Source of the DNA: UBA932 sp031548545
GTDB lineage: Bacteria > Bacteroidota > Bacteroidia > Bacteroidales > UBA932
Length of the DNA: 51,409 nt
Direction of reading: 5' to 3'
Assembly (NCBI GenBank): GCA_031548545.1
Contig: JAVBQY010000006.1
Coordinates: forward strand, 1 to 51,409
Under the pieces are notes generated by a model. It was not told the origin of the DNA. It made no database searches and worked only from the letters and a program-made list of their open reading frames with translations. Position 1 is the first letter of the stretch; each line of letters begins with the position of its first letter. Positions 7,507 through 14,605 of the stretch are shown piece by piece. The position numbers and the translations under genes are program-made.

Positions 7507-7923
7507 ATGGAATCTTTGTATACGGCAATAGCCACTTCGGTAGGCGGACGCGGCGGACATGTAAAAACGGCTGACGGCCAATTGGATTTTGAGGTGCGTC
7601 CTCCAAAAGAAATGGGTGGCCCGGGTGGCGCTACCAACCCCGAACAGTTGTTTGCCTGCGGGTATGCCGCTTGTTTTGGACAGGCCCTGAGCCATGTGGC
7701 CCTGTTAAGGAAGAAACGTATAGAATCAAGTGTTACGGCAAAGGTGAGTATAGGTAAAAAACCGGAAGGCGGCTTTATGCTGGCGGTGGAAATGGCCGTT
7801 AATATCCCGGGCGTGGAGCAGCAAGAGGCTGAGGAGTTGGTGAAAGAGGCCCATCAGGTCTGCCCGTATTCCAATGCTACGCGTAATAATATAGAGGTGA
7901 AGCTGACGGTGACGACGAAATAA
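7507..7923 (+). CDS. Ohr/OsmC-family organic hydroperoxide reductase
   Basis: A 138-residue protein of normal Ohr length. It reduces organic hydroperoxides using two Cys: Cys56 in YAACFGQAL and Cys119 in HQVCPYSNATR, both in the classic Ohr contexts. The N-terminal YTAIATSVGGRGGH and the LDFEVRPPKEMGG segment are also Ohr-typical. Divergent from the sulfur-relay/marR operon, with the operator pair in the shared 126-base promoter region, so joint control by MarR (OhrR-like logic) is plausible. A plus-strand promoter is less clear; TAAAATTG at 7476-7483 is the nearest match. Followed by a good terminator. Confidence 0.93.
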   Translation: MESLYTAIATSVGGRGGHVKTADGQLDFEVRPPKEMGGPGGATNPEQLFACGYAACFGQALSHVALLRKKRIESSVTAKVSIGKKPEGGFMLAVEMAVNIPGVEQQEAEELVKEAHQVCPYSNATRNNIEVKLTVTTK

Positions 7924-7946
7924 GATGGTTGCCTGAGTGTTAATGG

Positions 7947-7976
7947 CGGCATAGGGTGTTCTCTATGCCGTTTTTT
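7947..7976 (+). terminator. Rho-independent terminator after the ohr-like gene
   Basis: CGGCATAG (7947-7954) pairs with CTATGCCG (7963-7970) across an 8-base loop and is followed by six T (7971-7976). Confidence 0.8.
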
Positions 7977-8011
7977 ATAGCTTTTGCTTTGAAATGTGTA
8001 TCTTTACCGGT

Positions 8012-9811
8012 ATGTTATTCAAACGCTTCATATTCCTTTTACGCAGAACCGTTTTTCAACTCTCGGCTTTGCTGTTTAATTTTATGCGGGCGGCATTATT
8101 GCTGGCCTGCATAATTTCTTTATTTCTGGTTGTCTATGAGATAGGTTTTGATGCGGCGCATAATGCGCATATTATTAATTATTTTACACGTGTCAGTCAT
8201 ATTATCTTTCTTTCCGGTATCGGGCTGTACTTATTGATTAAGTGGCGGGAGGCAAGGTCACGGCTGTATATGACCGGTTGTATAGCGCTGGGCGTGCTGA
8301 CTTTCTTTAGCCTGACCGGGAGCTACCGCTTGTTGCCGGAGTCGGCTACCGCTTCTTACTGGCACCTGGCCTATGTGATTTTTATTGTTTTTTTGAGCTT
8401 GAGTGTCTTGTCGCAATTGCTGTTGTCTACTTCTATCCGGAAAATAAAGCCACAACTTTTGTTCGTATACAGTTTCCTGCTCATTATTTTTCTGGGGGCC
8501 TTATTGTTGCTGCTACCCAATGCCACGCACCGTCCTATTTCCATACTGGAGGCTTTTTTTACATCGACCAGTGCGGTTTGTGTAACAGGGCTGAGCGTGC
8601 TGGATGTTTCCGCTACTTTCACTCTTACGGGGCAGCTGATCCTGATGTTGCTGATACAGGTGGGCGGTATCGGGGTGATGACTTTTACCTGCTTTTTCGC
8701 CCTGTCTTCCGCACAAGGTGTTTTTTTTCAAAACCAGCAGTTGTACCGGGACCTGACGAGTGAAGAAAACGCCTCGCTGATACTCAAAACCTTGTATAAT
8801 ATTATAGGTTTCAGTCTGCTGATAGAAATGGCCGGCGCTTATATTGTGTATATGCAGATAGCGGCGGTGGCAGAGGCCGCCATCCCCAATAAGGTCGTAT
8901 TCTCGCTGTTCCATGCCGTGTCTTCTTTCTGTAACGCAGGTTTCTCTACCTTGCAGGGGAATTTGTATGATCCTGTTGTACGTGTGAATTACGGATTGCA
9001 TACGACTGTGGCTTTATTGGTTGTGATCGGCGGGCTGGGTTTTCCTATCATCTTTAATACGGGCAAGCTGCTGCGGCATTATGCTACAAATAGTGTGCGG
9101 CAGGTACTGGGACTCCAGCGCCGCTATACGCACCGTCCGCGGATTATCAATACCACTTCGCGGATTGTCCTGTGGTCAACGCTGGCGCTTCTGGTGCTGG
9201 GAACCCTCCTTTTTTGGTGGCTGGAAAAGGATAATACCTTGAAAGGCCTGGGCTTTTGGGGACAACTCAGCGGCGCCTTTTTCGGCGCCGTGACACCGCG
9301 TACGGCGGGTTTCAATAGCATTGATCTGGGGCGTATGCTCCCGGCTACGATATTGTTGACGATTTTTCTGATGTGGATAGGGGCCTCGCCCATGTCTACC
9401 GGCGGCGGTATCAAAACCACGGTGTTTGCCATCGCCCTGAAAAATTGCTGGAATATGATACGGCAACGGCGGCGTCTGGAAATCAACCGGCGGGAGATCA
9501 TGCCGGAAACGATCAACAGGGCCTTTGCTATTATTACGCTGTCTCTGGTATGGGTGGCGGTAGCTTCTATGATTATTATAGCGAATGAGACGCAGGTGCG
9601 GTGGCTGGATGTGATTTTTGAGGTGTTTTCGGCGCTGGGAACGGTGGGCCTGAGCCTGAACCTGACTCCCGGCCTGAGTTCCGCCAGCCAGGTTGTACTC
9701 ATTGTGACTATGTTTGTGGGAAGGGTGGGGATCATTACGGTACTCACCGGTGTTGTGAAACAATATCAACACAATAAATATAGTTATCCGACGGATACTA
9801 TTATCTTGTAA
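8012..9811 (+). CDS. trkH: TrkH/KtrB-family potassium uptake membrane subunit with N-terminal extension
   Basis: Forms the membrane channel of a Trk/Ktr K+ uptake system. Length from the ATG at 8012 (MLFKRF) is 599 residues, about 115 more than the second TrkH in this window (33417-34868), owing to an N-terminal block with about four extra hydrophobic segments before the core. The core shows the pore-loop repeats of the superfamily: FFTSTSAVCVTGLS, FHAVSSFCNAGFSTL, FFGAVTPRTAGFNS and FEVFSALGTVGLSLNLTP, with selectivity-filter glycines. An upstream ATG at 7994 overlaps a TATCTTTA -7-like box (7999-8006), so 8012 is preferred; the mRNA leader would then be very short. Paired with trkA 67 bases downstream. 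Confidence 0.92.
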   Translation: MLFKRFIFLLRRTVFQLSALLFNFMRAALLLACIISLFLVVYEIGFDAAHNAHIINYFTRVSHIIFLSGIGLYLLIKWREARSRLYMTGCIALGVLTFFSLTGSYRLLPESATASYWHLAYVIFIVFLSLSVLSQLLLSTSIRKIKPQLLFVYSFLLIIFLGALLLLLPNATHRPISILEAFFTSTSAVCVTGLSVLDVSATFTLTGQLILMLLIQVGGIGVMTFTCFFALSSAQGVFFQNQQLYRDLTSEENASLILKTLYNIIGFSLLIEMAGAYIVYMQIAAVAEAAIPNKVVFSLFHAVSSFCNAGFSTLQGNLYDPVVRVNYGLHTTVALLVVIGGLGFPIIFNTGKLLRHYATNSVRQVLGLQRRYTHRPRIINTTSRIVLWSTLALLVLGTLLFWWLEKDNTLKGLGFWGQLSGAFFGAVTPRTAGFNSIDLGRMLPATILLTIFLMWIGASPMSTGGGIKTTVFAIALKNCWNMIRQRRRLEINRREIMPETINRAFAIITLSLVWVAVASMIIIANETQVRWLDVIFEVFSALGTVGLSLNLTPGLSSASQVVLIVTMFVGRVGIITVLTGVVKQYQHNKYSYPTDTIIL

Positions 9812-9878
9812 AAGCATGTTGAGCCTTAGACAGTGGAAGCAGGCCCGTAAATTTAATAACCTTGATTTTTAAATTATT

Positions 9879-10559
9879 ATGAAATATATTGTAATCGGCT
9901 TAGGCCACTTGGGAGCGGTGCTGGCCCAGCGGCTTACGGAAATGGGACACGAGGTCATCGGTGTTGATTTTGATGAAGAACGCGTTGAAGAGTACAAAGA
10001 CAGTATCTTTAGCACGATCCGTATTGATGTGAAGAACAGTTCGTCTGTCAGTGTCCTTCCGCTGGATTCGGCGGATGCGGTCTTTGTGACCATATCCAAT
10101 GATTTCGGGTTGTCTGTCTATACGGCGGCGATGCTGAAACAGAAGAATGTAAAGCGTATTATAGCCCGCGCCACCTCTCCCTTGCAGCGAAATGTGCTGG
10201 AGGCGCTTGGAATTACGGAAATACTTACGCCGGAGCGCGATTATGCGGAGGCGCTGGCGGCCCGGTTTGAACTATCGGGCTCTAATCACGCCATGATCCT
10301 TAGTGATGAGTATGTGATCCTGGAAATCACCGCGCCAAAGGTACTGGTGGGGCAAAGCCTGAGTACTATCGGTTTTGAGGAAAATTTCGGTTTGCGGCTC
10401 ATTACCATAAAGCGGGCCGGCAAGGAGAGGATTTTCGGCGTATCGCGCCGGGTGCAGAAAATAGTGCCGCAATGGAACGGCACTACGGTGGTTGAGCCCG
10501 GTGATATTCTGGTGCTCTTCGGGAAAGTGAAGGACTTTCAAAAGCTGAAAGAGGTGTAG
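9879..10559 (+). CDS. trkA: TrkA/KtrA-type potassium channel regulatory subunit
   Basis: A 226-residue cytoplasmic gating subunit for the adjacent TrkH. The N-terminal RCK/TrkA-N Rossmann domain starts with VIGLGHLGAVLAQRL (G-x-G-x-x-G) and carries VIGVDFDEE, the acidic end of the second strand that binds NAD(H) or ATP. A TrkA-C domain covers about residues 140-226 (VLVGQSLSTIGFEENFGLRLI, then VEPGDILVLFGK). Single RCK unit, as in KtrA, rather than the duplicated E. coli TrkA. Convergent with the DUF234 ATPase gene; 21 bases separate the stops. Confidence 0.93.
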   Translation: MKYIVIGLGHLGAVLAQRLTEMGHEVIGVDFDEERVEEYKDSIFSTIRIDVKNSSSVSVLPLDSADAVFVTISNDFGLSVYTAAMLKQKNVKRIIARATSPLQRNVLEALGITEILTPERDYAEALAARFELSGSNHAMILSDEYVILEITAPKVLVGQSLSTIGFEENFGLRLITIKRAGKERIFGVSRRVQKIVPQWNGTTVVEPGDILVLFGKVKDFQKLKEV

Positions 10560-10580
10560 GTTGTTCTCAAGAAATGATTT

Positions 10581-11921
10581 TTACATATCATCCAACGTCA
10601 GGCAAGCCGTCTCGATTTCTTCTTTAAAGAACAACTTGGTTCTCAGAACTTCCACCTTTTGTTGGAATAGTTCCGGCTTGAAGTTCTTGCGTTGGCGCTT
10701 TACTTCGGCCATAAATACGTTGGGGGAGTCTGCTGAAATGGCAACAATGTCTATTTCATTTTGATCCATCCCTTTTCCTTTGGAGGTTTCCCACCAAGAA
10801 CCGATGGCTTTATACATCTGTTTCTCTTTGAGCTGCTCCTGGAAATATCGTTCCAATGTCAAGCCGGAATAGGTAGGATAATCGGTTTTTACGATTTCGG
10901 CGAGTTGATCAAACAAGCCTGTCTGTATATAGTCCTGATATTTGACAATGTATCTGAACCAGAAACGGAGAAAGTTGTCCCTGATTTCATACCGTACACT
11001 TTGAGTAGCTTCTTTGGCTAATATAGGTCTCTTCTTGGCAATGACCTCATAGTCATCCTCTAGGCGTTGTAGTAAACCTCCGATACTGGCATTGCCGACT
11101 GCTTCTGATATCTCGGAAGCAGTATTTCTTCCTGCTGCAATAGCCGAAAGGATTGCATAATAGTTCCCGTATTTCTTACCAAATTCCTGAATGAGCAAAA
11201 CGTTTCCTTCTTCCAGGAAGATAGAATTTTCCTGTATCACAGCATTTATCATCTTCTGCATGGTGAAACATCCCTTTTCCAGTAAAAGTTCGATGTATTT
11301 AGGAACGCCTCCGGTTATCGTATATAGCGCCAGTAAATCATCGTTTTTATAGTTGGGATGATAATCGGAGAGTATTTCTTTAATGACAGCCGTCGTGAAG
11401 GGTTTTAGCTTGATCACATTGTTACATCGTCCATACAATGGTTCTTTGTATTCCATAAAGATCTTGTGCATCAATGTATAGACCGAGCCACTTGCTATGA
11501 AATTGACATGAGTAGTATCCTTGTACCTGTCCCAGACATCTTGTATCCCACTATATACGGATGGATTGATATAGAAAAACTCTTGAAATTCATCAATGAT
11601 CAGGTTGAAGGATAGATTACGTCCAACTGTCATCAATGTTTCGAAGAGACTTACAAAGGAGGTAATCTCAGAAGGAATGTATGTGTTGAGTGAGCGGCTT
11701 GCTGTTTCTGCAAATTGCGCGCACAAAGTAGCCTCATTACTTCTTCTGATAAACAGGTATACAGTAGGAGTATTCTCACAACTCTTTAAAATGAGCTTTG
11801 TCTTACCGATACGTCTGCGTCCGGTCAACGCTGTCATCTGAGAATGGTTGCTAAATGCAATATCTCTTGTACGAGCCAGTACTTCCAACTCTTGCTCTCT
11901 ATTATAGAACTTCATAAGCAT
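10581..11921 (-). CDS. AAA ATPase with DUF234 C-terminal nuclease-like domain
   Basis: A 446-residue ATPase of the archaeal-type ATPase_2/DUF234 family, widespread in Bacteroidota. It starts FYNREQELEVL, the usual N-terminus, then Walker A TGRRRIGKTKLI and Walker B NLIIDEFQEF. A winged-helix stretch lies at about 250-310. The C-terminus holds NEIDIVAI and FMAEVKRQ, D and E-x-K positions of a PD-(D/E)XK-like fold. ATGs at 11921 and 11915 are both possible. Upstream is a TATATTTG -7 box and a cluster of GC-rich palindromes, which may be regulatory. Biological role unknown; no partner gene is adjacent. It is not closely similar to the DUF4143 ATPase at 2168. Confidence 0.9.
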   Translation of the reverse strand: MLMKFYNREQELEVLARTRDIAFSNHSQMTALTGRRRIGKTKLILKSCENTPTVYLFIRRSNEATLCAQFAETASRSLNTYIPSEITSFVSLFETLMTVGRNLSFNLIIDEFQEFFYINPSVYSGIQDVWDRYKDTTHVNFIASGSVYTLMHKIFMEYKEPLYGRCNNVIKLKPFTTAVIKEILSDYHPNYKNDDLLALYTITGGVPKYIELLLEKGCFTMQKMINAVIQENSIFLEEGNVLLIQEFGKKYGNYYAILSAIAAGRNTASEISEAVGNASIGGLLQRLEDDYEVIAKKRPILAKEATQSVRYEIRDNFLRFWFRYIVKYQDYIQTGLFDQLAEIVKTDYPTYSGLTLERYFQEQLKEKQMYKAIGSWWETSKGKGMDQNEIDIVAISADSPNVFMAEVKRQRKNFKPELFQQKVEVLRTKLFFKEEIETACLTLDDM

Positions 11922-11966
11922 TTGCTTTTATCACAGTCGTTATTTTTGCGGCGGCGAAATTTAATA

Positions 11967-11974
11967 CAAATATA
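11967..11974 (-). promoter_or_regulatory. -7 promoter element of the DUF234 ATPase gene
   Basis: TATATTTG on the minus strand, 46 bases before the start codon. The -33 position at N19 reads TTCG, one base off TTTG, and lies inside the GC-rich repeat at 11996-12009. Confidence 0.55.
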
Positions 11975-11987
11975 GATAACTATCAAT

Positions 11988-12032
11988 AAAAAACGAAATT
12001 TCGCCGCGGTTATTTTCGCCGCGGCGAAATTT
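11988..12032 (-). terminator. Strong hairpin with T tract, terminator for the minus-strand gene at 12057
   Basis: On the minus strand the 14-bp stem AAATTTCGCCGCGG / CCGCGGCGAAATTT (12032-11996) is followed by CG and six T. It sits 25 bases after the stop of the 159-residue membrane protein. It may double as an operator for the ATPase gene. Confidence 0.65.
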
Positions 12033-12056
12033 GATTCATTTTTTTGTTGCGTCGCG

Positions 12057-12536
12057 TTACAGCGTCAGGGCCTTGATCAACCGTTGGGCCTCTTCTCCGT
12101 GGAAAAAGAGCGGCTCGGTTACCGGCTGGTATTCATAGGGGACAAACTGTAATAATTGTACGGCTAAAAAGTTATTGCTTTTTTCTTTGTACGTTTCCAG
12201 TAATAATGCGTTGGACTGGTCTGTGTGGAATTCATAGCTGCGTTTGAGCGCTCCGTTTTGCAGGCAGTCCTGTATATATTCCTTATCGGTTACACTGCAG
12301 AATTTCCGTTTGTACACCACGGCTTTTTGCGTGGGAGTGTAGCGGTATTTCGGCGCTTTGAGCAGCATTACGGTGCCCGCAATAAAAAGGAGGATGCCGG
12401 CGTAAATTACTACAAACATAAGTCCGAGGCCGGCCAGCATAATAAGTAAGGGCAGGGTGACAGGTGATTTTTCAATAACGTTATGCTCCGCTTTCCGGGC
12501 TACAAATGCCTCGCGGAGAGAATTATAATTTCCCAT
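12057..12536 (-). CDS. Small membrane protein of unknown function
   Basis: I do not recognise the family. The 159 residues comprise a charged N-terminus (about 1-26), two closely spaced hydrophobic helices (about 27-58, SPVTLPLLIMLAGLG and VIYAGILLFIAGTVMLL) and a soluble C-terminal part of about 100 residues (YKRKFCSVTDKEYIQDCLQ, later FVPYEYQPVTEPLFFHG). It likely sits in the inner membrane with the C-terminal domain in the cytoplasm (inference). It lies downstream of the GH28 gene and a small coupled ORF, 55 bases away, and ends at a strong terminator, so it may be the last gene of that unit. It looks like a real gene because it has a sensible composition and a clear start and stop. Confidence 0.65.
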   Translation of the reverse strand: MGNYNSLREAFVARKAEHNVIEKSPVTLPLLIMLAGLGLMFVVIYAGILLFIAGTVMLLKAPKYRYTPTQKAVVYKRKFCSVTDKEYIQDCLQNGALKRSYEFHTDQSNALLLETYKEKSNNFLAVQLLQFVPYEYQPVTEPLFFHGEEAQRLIKALTL

Positions 12537-12591
12537 ATTTTTATTTCAAAAGATTAATAGTTAAAAAAGAAGTTGAAAATAAAAATATAGG

Positions 12592-12975
12592 CTAAATGCG
12601 AATGTTTCTTAAAATAAATATGTTACTTGTTTTGTCGGCGTTAAGCCCTGTGGTGACTGCTAAGTCTGCTCCGGCGAACGGAAGGGCCGTAATAAAGCCG
12701 TGCCGGAGCGATGCGCCGGCGGTTCCTGCCAGTCGTTGCCAGCAACGGGAGAATTCACGGAGGGTATTTACAGGGCCGGTTTCGGAGGTGGATAAGAAAG
12801 AGAAGTCCAGGGTAGGATCCAGCTCCGGCCGGTGATCCGGAATATCAAAACTGTCGGCTACGGTATATATCCCACACACCGGCAACATAAGGGCTCCGTT
12901 ATCCTTTTCAATGCTGAAAAGGGACAAGAGGAGGGCCAGCGCCGTGAGTTGGATATATGCGATCAGGGGCTTCAT
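12592..12975 (-). CDS. Small secreted or membrane-anchored protein coupled to the GH28 gene
   Basis: Family not recognised. The ATG at 12975 overlaps the TAA of the polygalacturonase gene by one base (TAATG), so translation is probably coupled; this is the main reason to believe it. The 127 residues start with one hydrophobic segment, KPLIAYIQLTALALLLSLFS, which could be a signal anchor, followed by about 100 residues without clear motifs. The overlapping plus-strand frame at 12596-12835 is treated as a shadow. The protein may be degenerate; its composition is less convincing than that of its neighbours. Confidence 0.5.
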   Translation of the reverse strand: MKPLIAYIQLTALALLLSLFSIEKDNGALMLPVCGIYTVADSFDIPDHRPELDPTLDFSFLSTSETGPVNTLREFSRCWQRLAGTAGASLRHGFITALPFAGADLAVTTGLNADKTSNIFILRNIRI

Positions 12976-14429
12976 TATTCCGTTATAAAGCGTACGTTTT
13001 TGTCTAAAATAATGTTTTCCGCATTTTGTAATGCTTTGTCTTTCTTTACGGCAAAAACGGCATCTTCAAAATAAATGTCATGTACCGGTTGTCCGGGCAG
13101 ACCGCGCATGAAAATACCGGTTTCCGCACCGGCGCAGTAAATATTACGGAAATAGAACCGGGTGAACTCCGGCGCCTTGTCGGTCTTGGTGTTTTTAACG
13201 GCTTTGGCATCGGTGCCGGCAGGTACGTCGTCATAGTAGGTGTCAAACAATACGGCCTCTCCGATAATGTCTTTCATGTAGATATTCTCTATATGGATAT
13301 TATGCACCAGCCCGCCGCGGCCGGCGTTGCTTTTTACCCGCACGCCGATGTCGGTGCCGATGAAGCTGCAATTGCTTACATAGATGTTTTCCATGCCGCC
13401 GTCGGTGTTGCTGCCGATTACAAAGCCGCCATGGCCGTGGTAGACGGTACATTCGGCTACCAATACGTTTTGCAGGTTGAATTTGGAGCGGTCCTGGCGG
13501 TTGCCGCCGCTGGATTTCATGCAGATGCCGTCATCGCCGACACTAACATTACAGCGGTATATGACCACATTCCGGCAAGCGCTGATGTCTATGCCATCGC
13601 CGTTTTGCGCCCACCATTCGTTGAAAATGGTGGCATGGCGTACAATTACATTGCTGCAGCCGGTAGGGTAAAAAACAAATTTAGGGGCATTGCGCAGGGT
13701 GATGCCTTCGACCAGCAAGTTCTCACAATTGCTTAGGTGTACCAGGTTGGGGCGCAGGAATACCCGTGCCGGGATATAGTCCTCGGACGCAGGCTCTGCT
13801 TTATTTTTTTTCAGGTCTTTCAGGTATTTTTCGCCGTCAAGCGCTTCCTGGGTCGGCCACCATATTTTTTTGTCATTACTGAGTACCCCGCCGGATTTTA
13901 ACAGCTTATTCCATTGGTCTTCTGTTGTTTTCATCTTCTTTACCGGGCGCCAGGCTTCGCCGTTGCCGTCAATGATCCCCTCACCGGTGATGGCTATATT
14001 TTTTAATTTGTAGCCGGAGATGGGAGGCGTGCATATAATGGAGTTACTGCCGTTGCCCAGGGGAGCCATGGGATATAGGCTAAAGTCTTTGGAGAACATA
14101 ATCACGCCGCCGCGTTCCACATGCAGGTTGACATTGCTTTGTAGTTTAATAGGCCCGGTGAGCCATAGACCGGCAGGCACCACTACGCGTCCGCCGCCGG
14201 CCTGGTTACAGGCGGTAATGGCTTTTTCAAAGGCTTCGGTACACAGGCTTTGTCCGTCGCCAATGGCGCCGTAGGCCGTGAGCAAAAAATCTTTGTCCTG
14301 AAATACCGGCGCTTTCACTTCCGGCAGGGGAAAGGGCGCTTTGTCCCGGTAGTAGGCGATGTTTTTATCTTGGGAAATGGCGATGTTGCTGATCAGTAGC
14401 AATGCGGCAATTAATAAGTTCTTTTTCAT
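12975..14429 (-). CDS. Glycoside hydrolase family 28 protein (polygalacturonase-type)
   Basis: Start at 14429 (MKKNLLIAALLLISNIAISQ), a clear signal peptide; the 7-codon upstream extension overlaps the promoter. Mature protein about 465 residues, exported to periplasm or surface. A right-handed beta-helix pectinase is indicated by the GH28 motifs: NGDGIDI, then VGDDGICMKS (catalytic Asp residues), GHGGFVIGS (catalytic His) and GVRVKS (substrate-binding R-x-K). The N-terminal pattern FLLTAYGAIGDGQSLCTEAFEKAI is the usual pectate-lyase-superfamily entry. It probably cleaves galacturonan-type polysaccharide. No SusCD pair or other carbohydrate genes are adjacent, so it is an isolated enzyme. Followed by a translationally coupled small ORF. 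Confidence 0.93.
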   Translation of the reverse strand: MKKNLLIAALLLISNIAISQDKNIAYYRDKAPFPLPEVKAPVFQDKDFLLTAYGAIGDGQSLCTEAFEKAITACNQAGGGRVVVPAGLWLTGPIKLQSNVNLHVERGGVIMFSKDFSLYPMAPLGNGSNSIICTPPISGYKLKNIAITGEGIIDGNGEAWRPVKKMKTTEDQWNKLLKSGGVLSNDKKIWWPTQEALDGEKYLKDLKKNKAEPASEDYIPARVFLRPNLVHLSNCENLLVEGITLRNAPKFVFYPTGCSNVIVRHATIFNEWWAQNGDGIDISACRNVVIYRCNVSVGDDGICMKSSGGNRQDRSKFNLQNVLVAECTVYHGHGGFVIGSNTDGGMENIYVSNCSFIGTDIGVRVKSNAGRGGLVHNIHIENIYMKDIIGEAVLFDTYYDDVPAGTDAKAVKNTKTDKAPEFTRFYFRNIYCAGAETGIFMRGLPGQPVHDIYFEDAVFAVKKDKALQNAENIILDKNVRFITE

Positions 14430-14447
14430 GCTAAATTTGTTGCCCCG

Positions 14448-14479
14448 CAAAGGTAGTATCTTTTTCCTTATTCTGCAAT
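14448..14479 (-). promoter_or_regulatory. Promoter of the GH28 gene
   Basis: On the minus strand ATTG (14479-14476), a 20-base spacer and TACCTTTG (14455-14448). The -7 box is exact and the -33 box has three of four bases. The start codon lies 18 bases further on. Confidence 0.6.
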
Positions 14480-14557
14480 TAATTACCCCGTCCGGTTTGG
14501 TCTATTTTCTTGCTGTTTTAAGCTGTTAAATTATCAATTTACTTAAATTTGTCTCTC

Positions 14558-14588
14558 TTTGTTATGTATGTTTTTTTTACTATGTTTG
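14558..14588 (+). promoter_or_regulatory. Promoter of the outer-membrane-type protein gene
   Basis: TTTG (14558-14561), 19-base spacer, TATGTTTG (14581-14588): exact consensus. The ATG is 17 bases downstream. Confidence 0.75.
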
Positions 14589-14605
14589 TACTCACATAAT
14601 TAGAT

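Larger units (their letters stand above)
11948..12032. repeat. Three copies of a GCGGCGAAATTT motif forming palindromes
   Basis: In an AT-rich gap the motif occurs at 11951-11962 (GCGGCGAAATTT), reversed at 11996-12009 (AAATTTCGCCGCGG) and again at 12019-12032 (CCGCGGCGAAATTT). The last two make a perfect 14-base inverted repeat with a 9-base loop. Copy three also contains the perfect 16-base palindrome TTTCGCCGCGGCGAAA at 12014-12029. Confidence 0.85.

Noticed and set aside
12832..13074. Plus-strand frame of 80 codons between the GH28 gene and its small neighbour
   Set aside because: It crosses the stop/start junction antisense to both coupled genes and has no coding features.
13080..13736. 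218-codon frame opposite the GH28 gene
   Set aside because: The GH28 protein on the other strand has a signal peptide and all catalytic motifs; the antisense frame has none.
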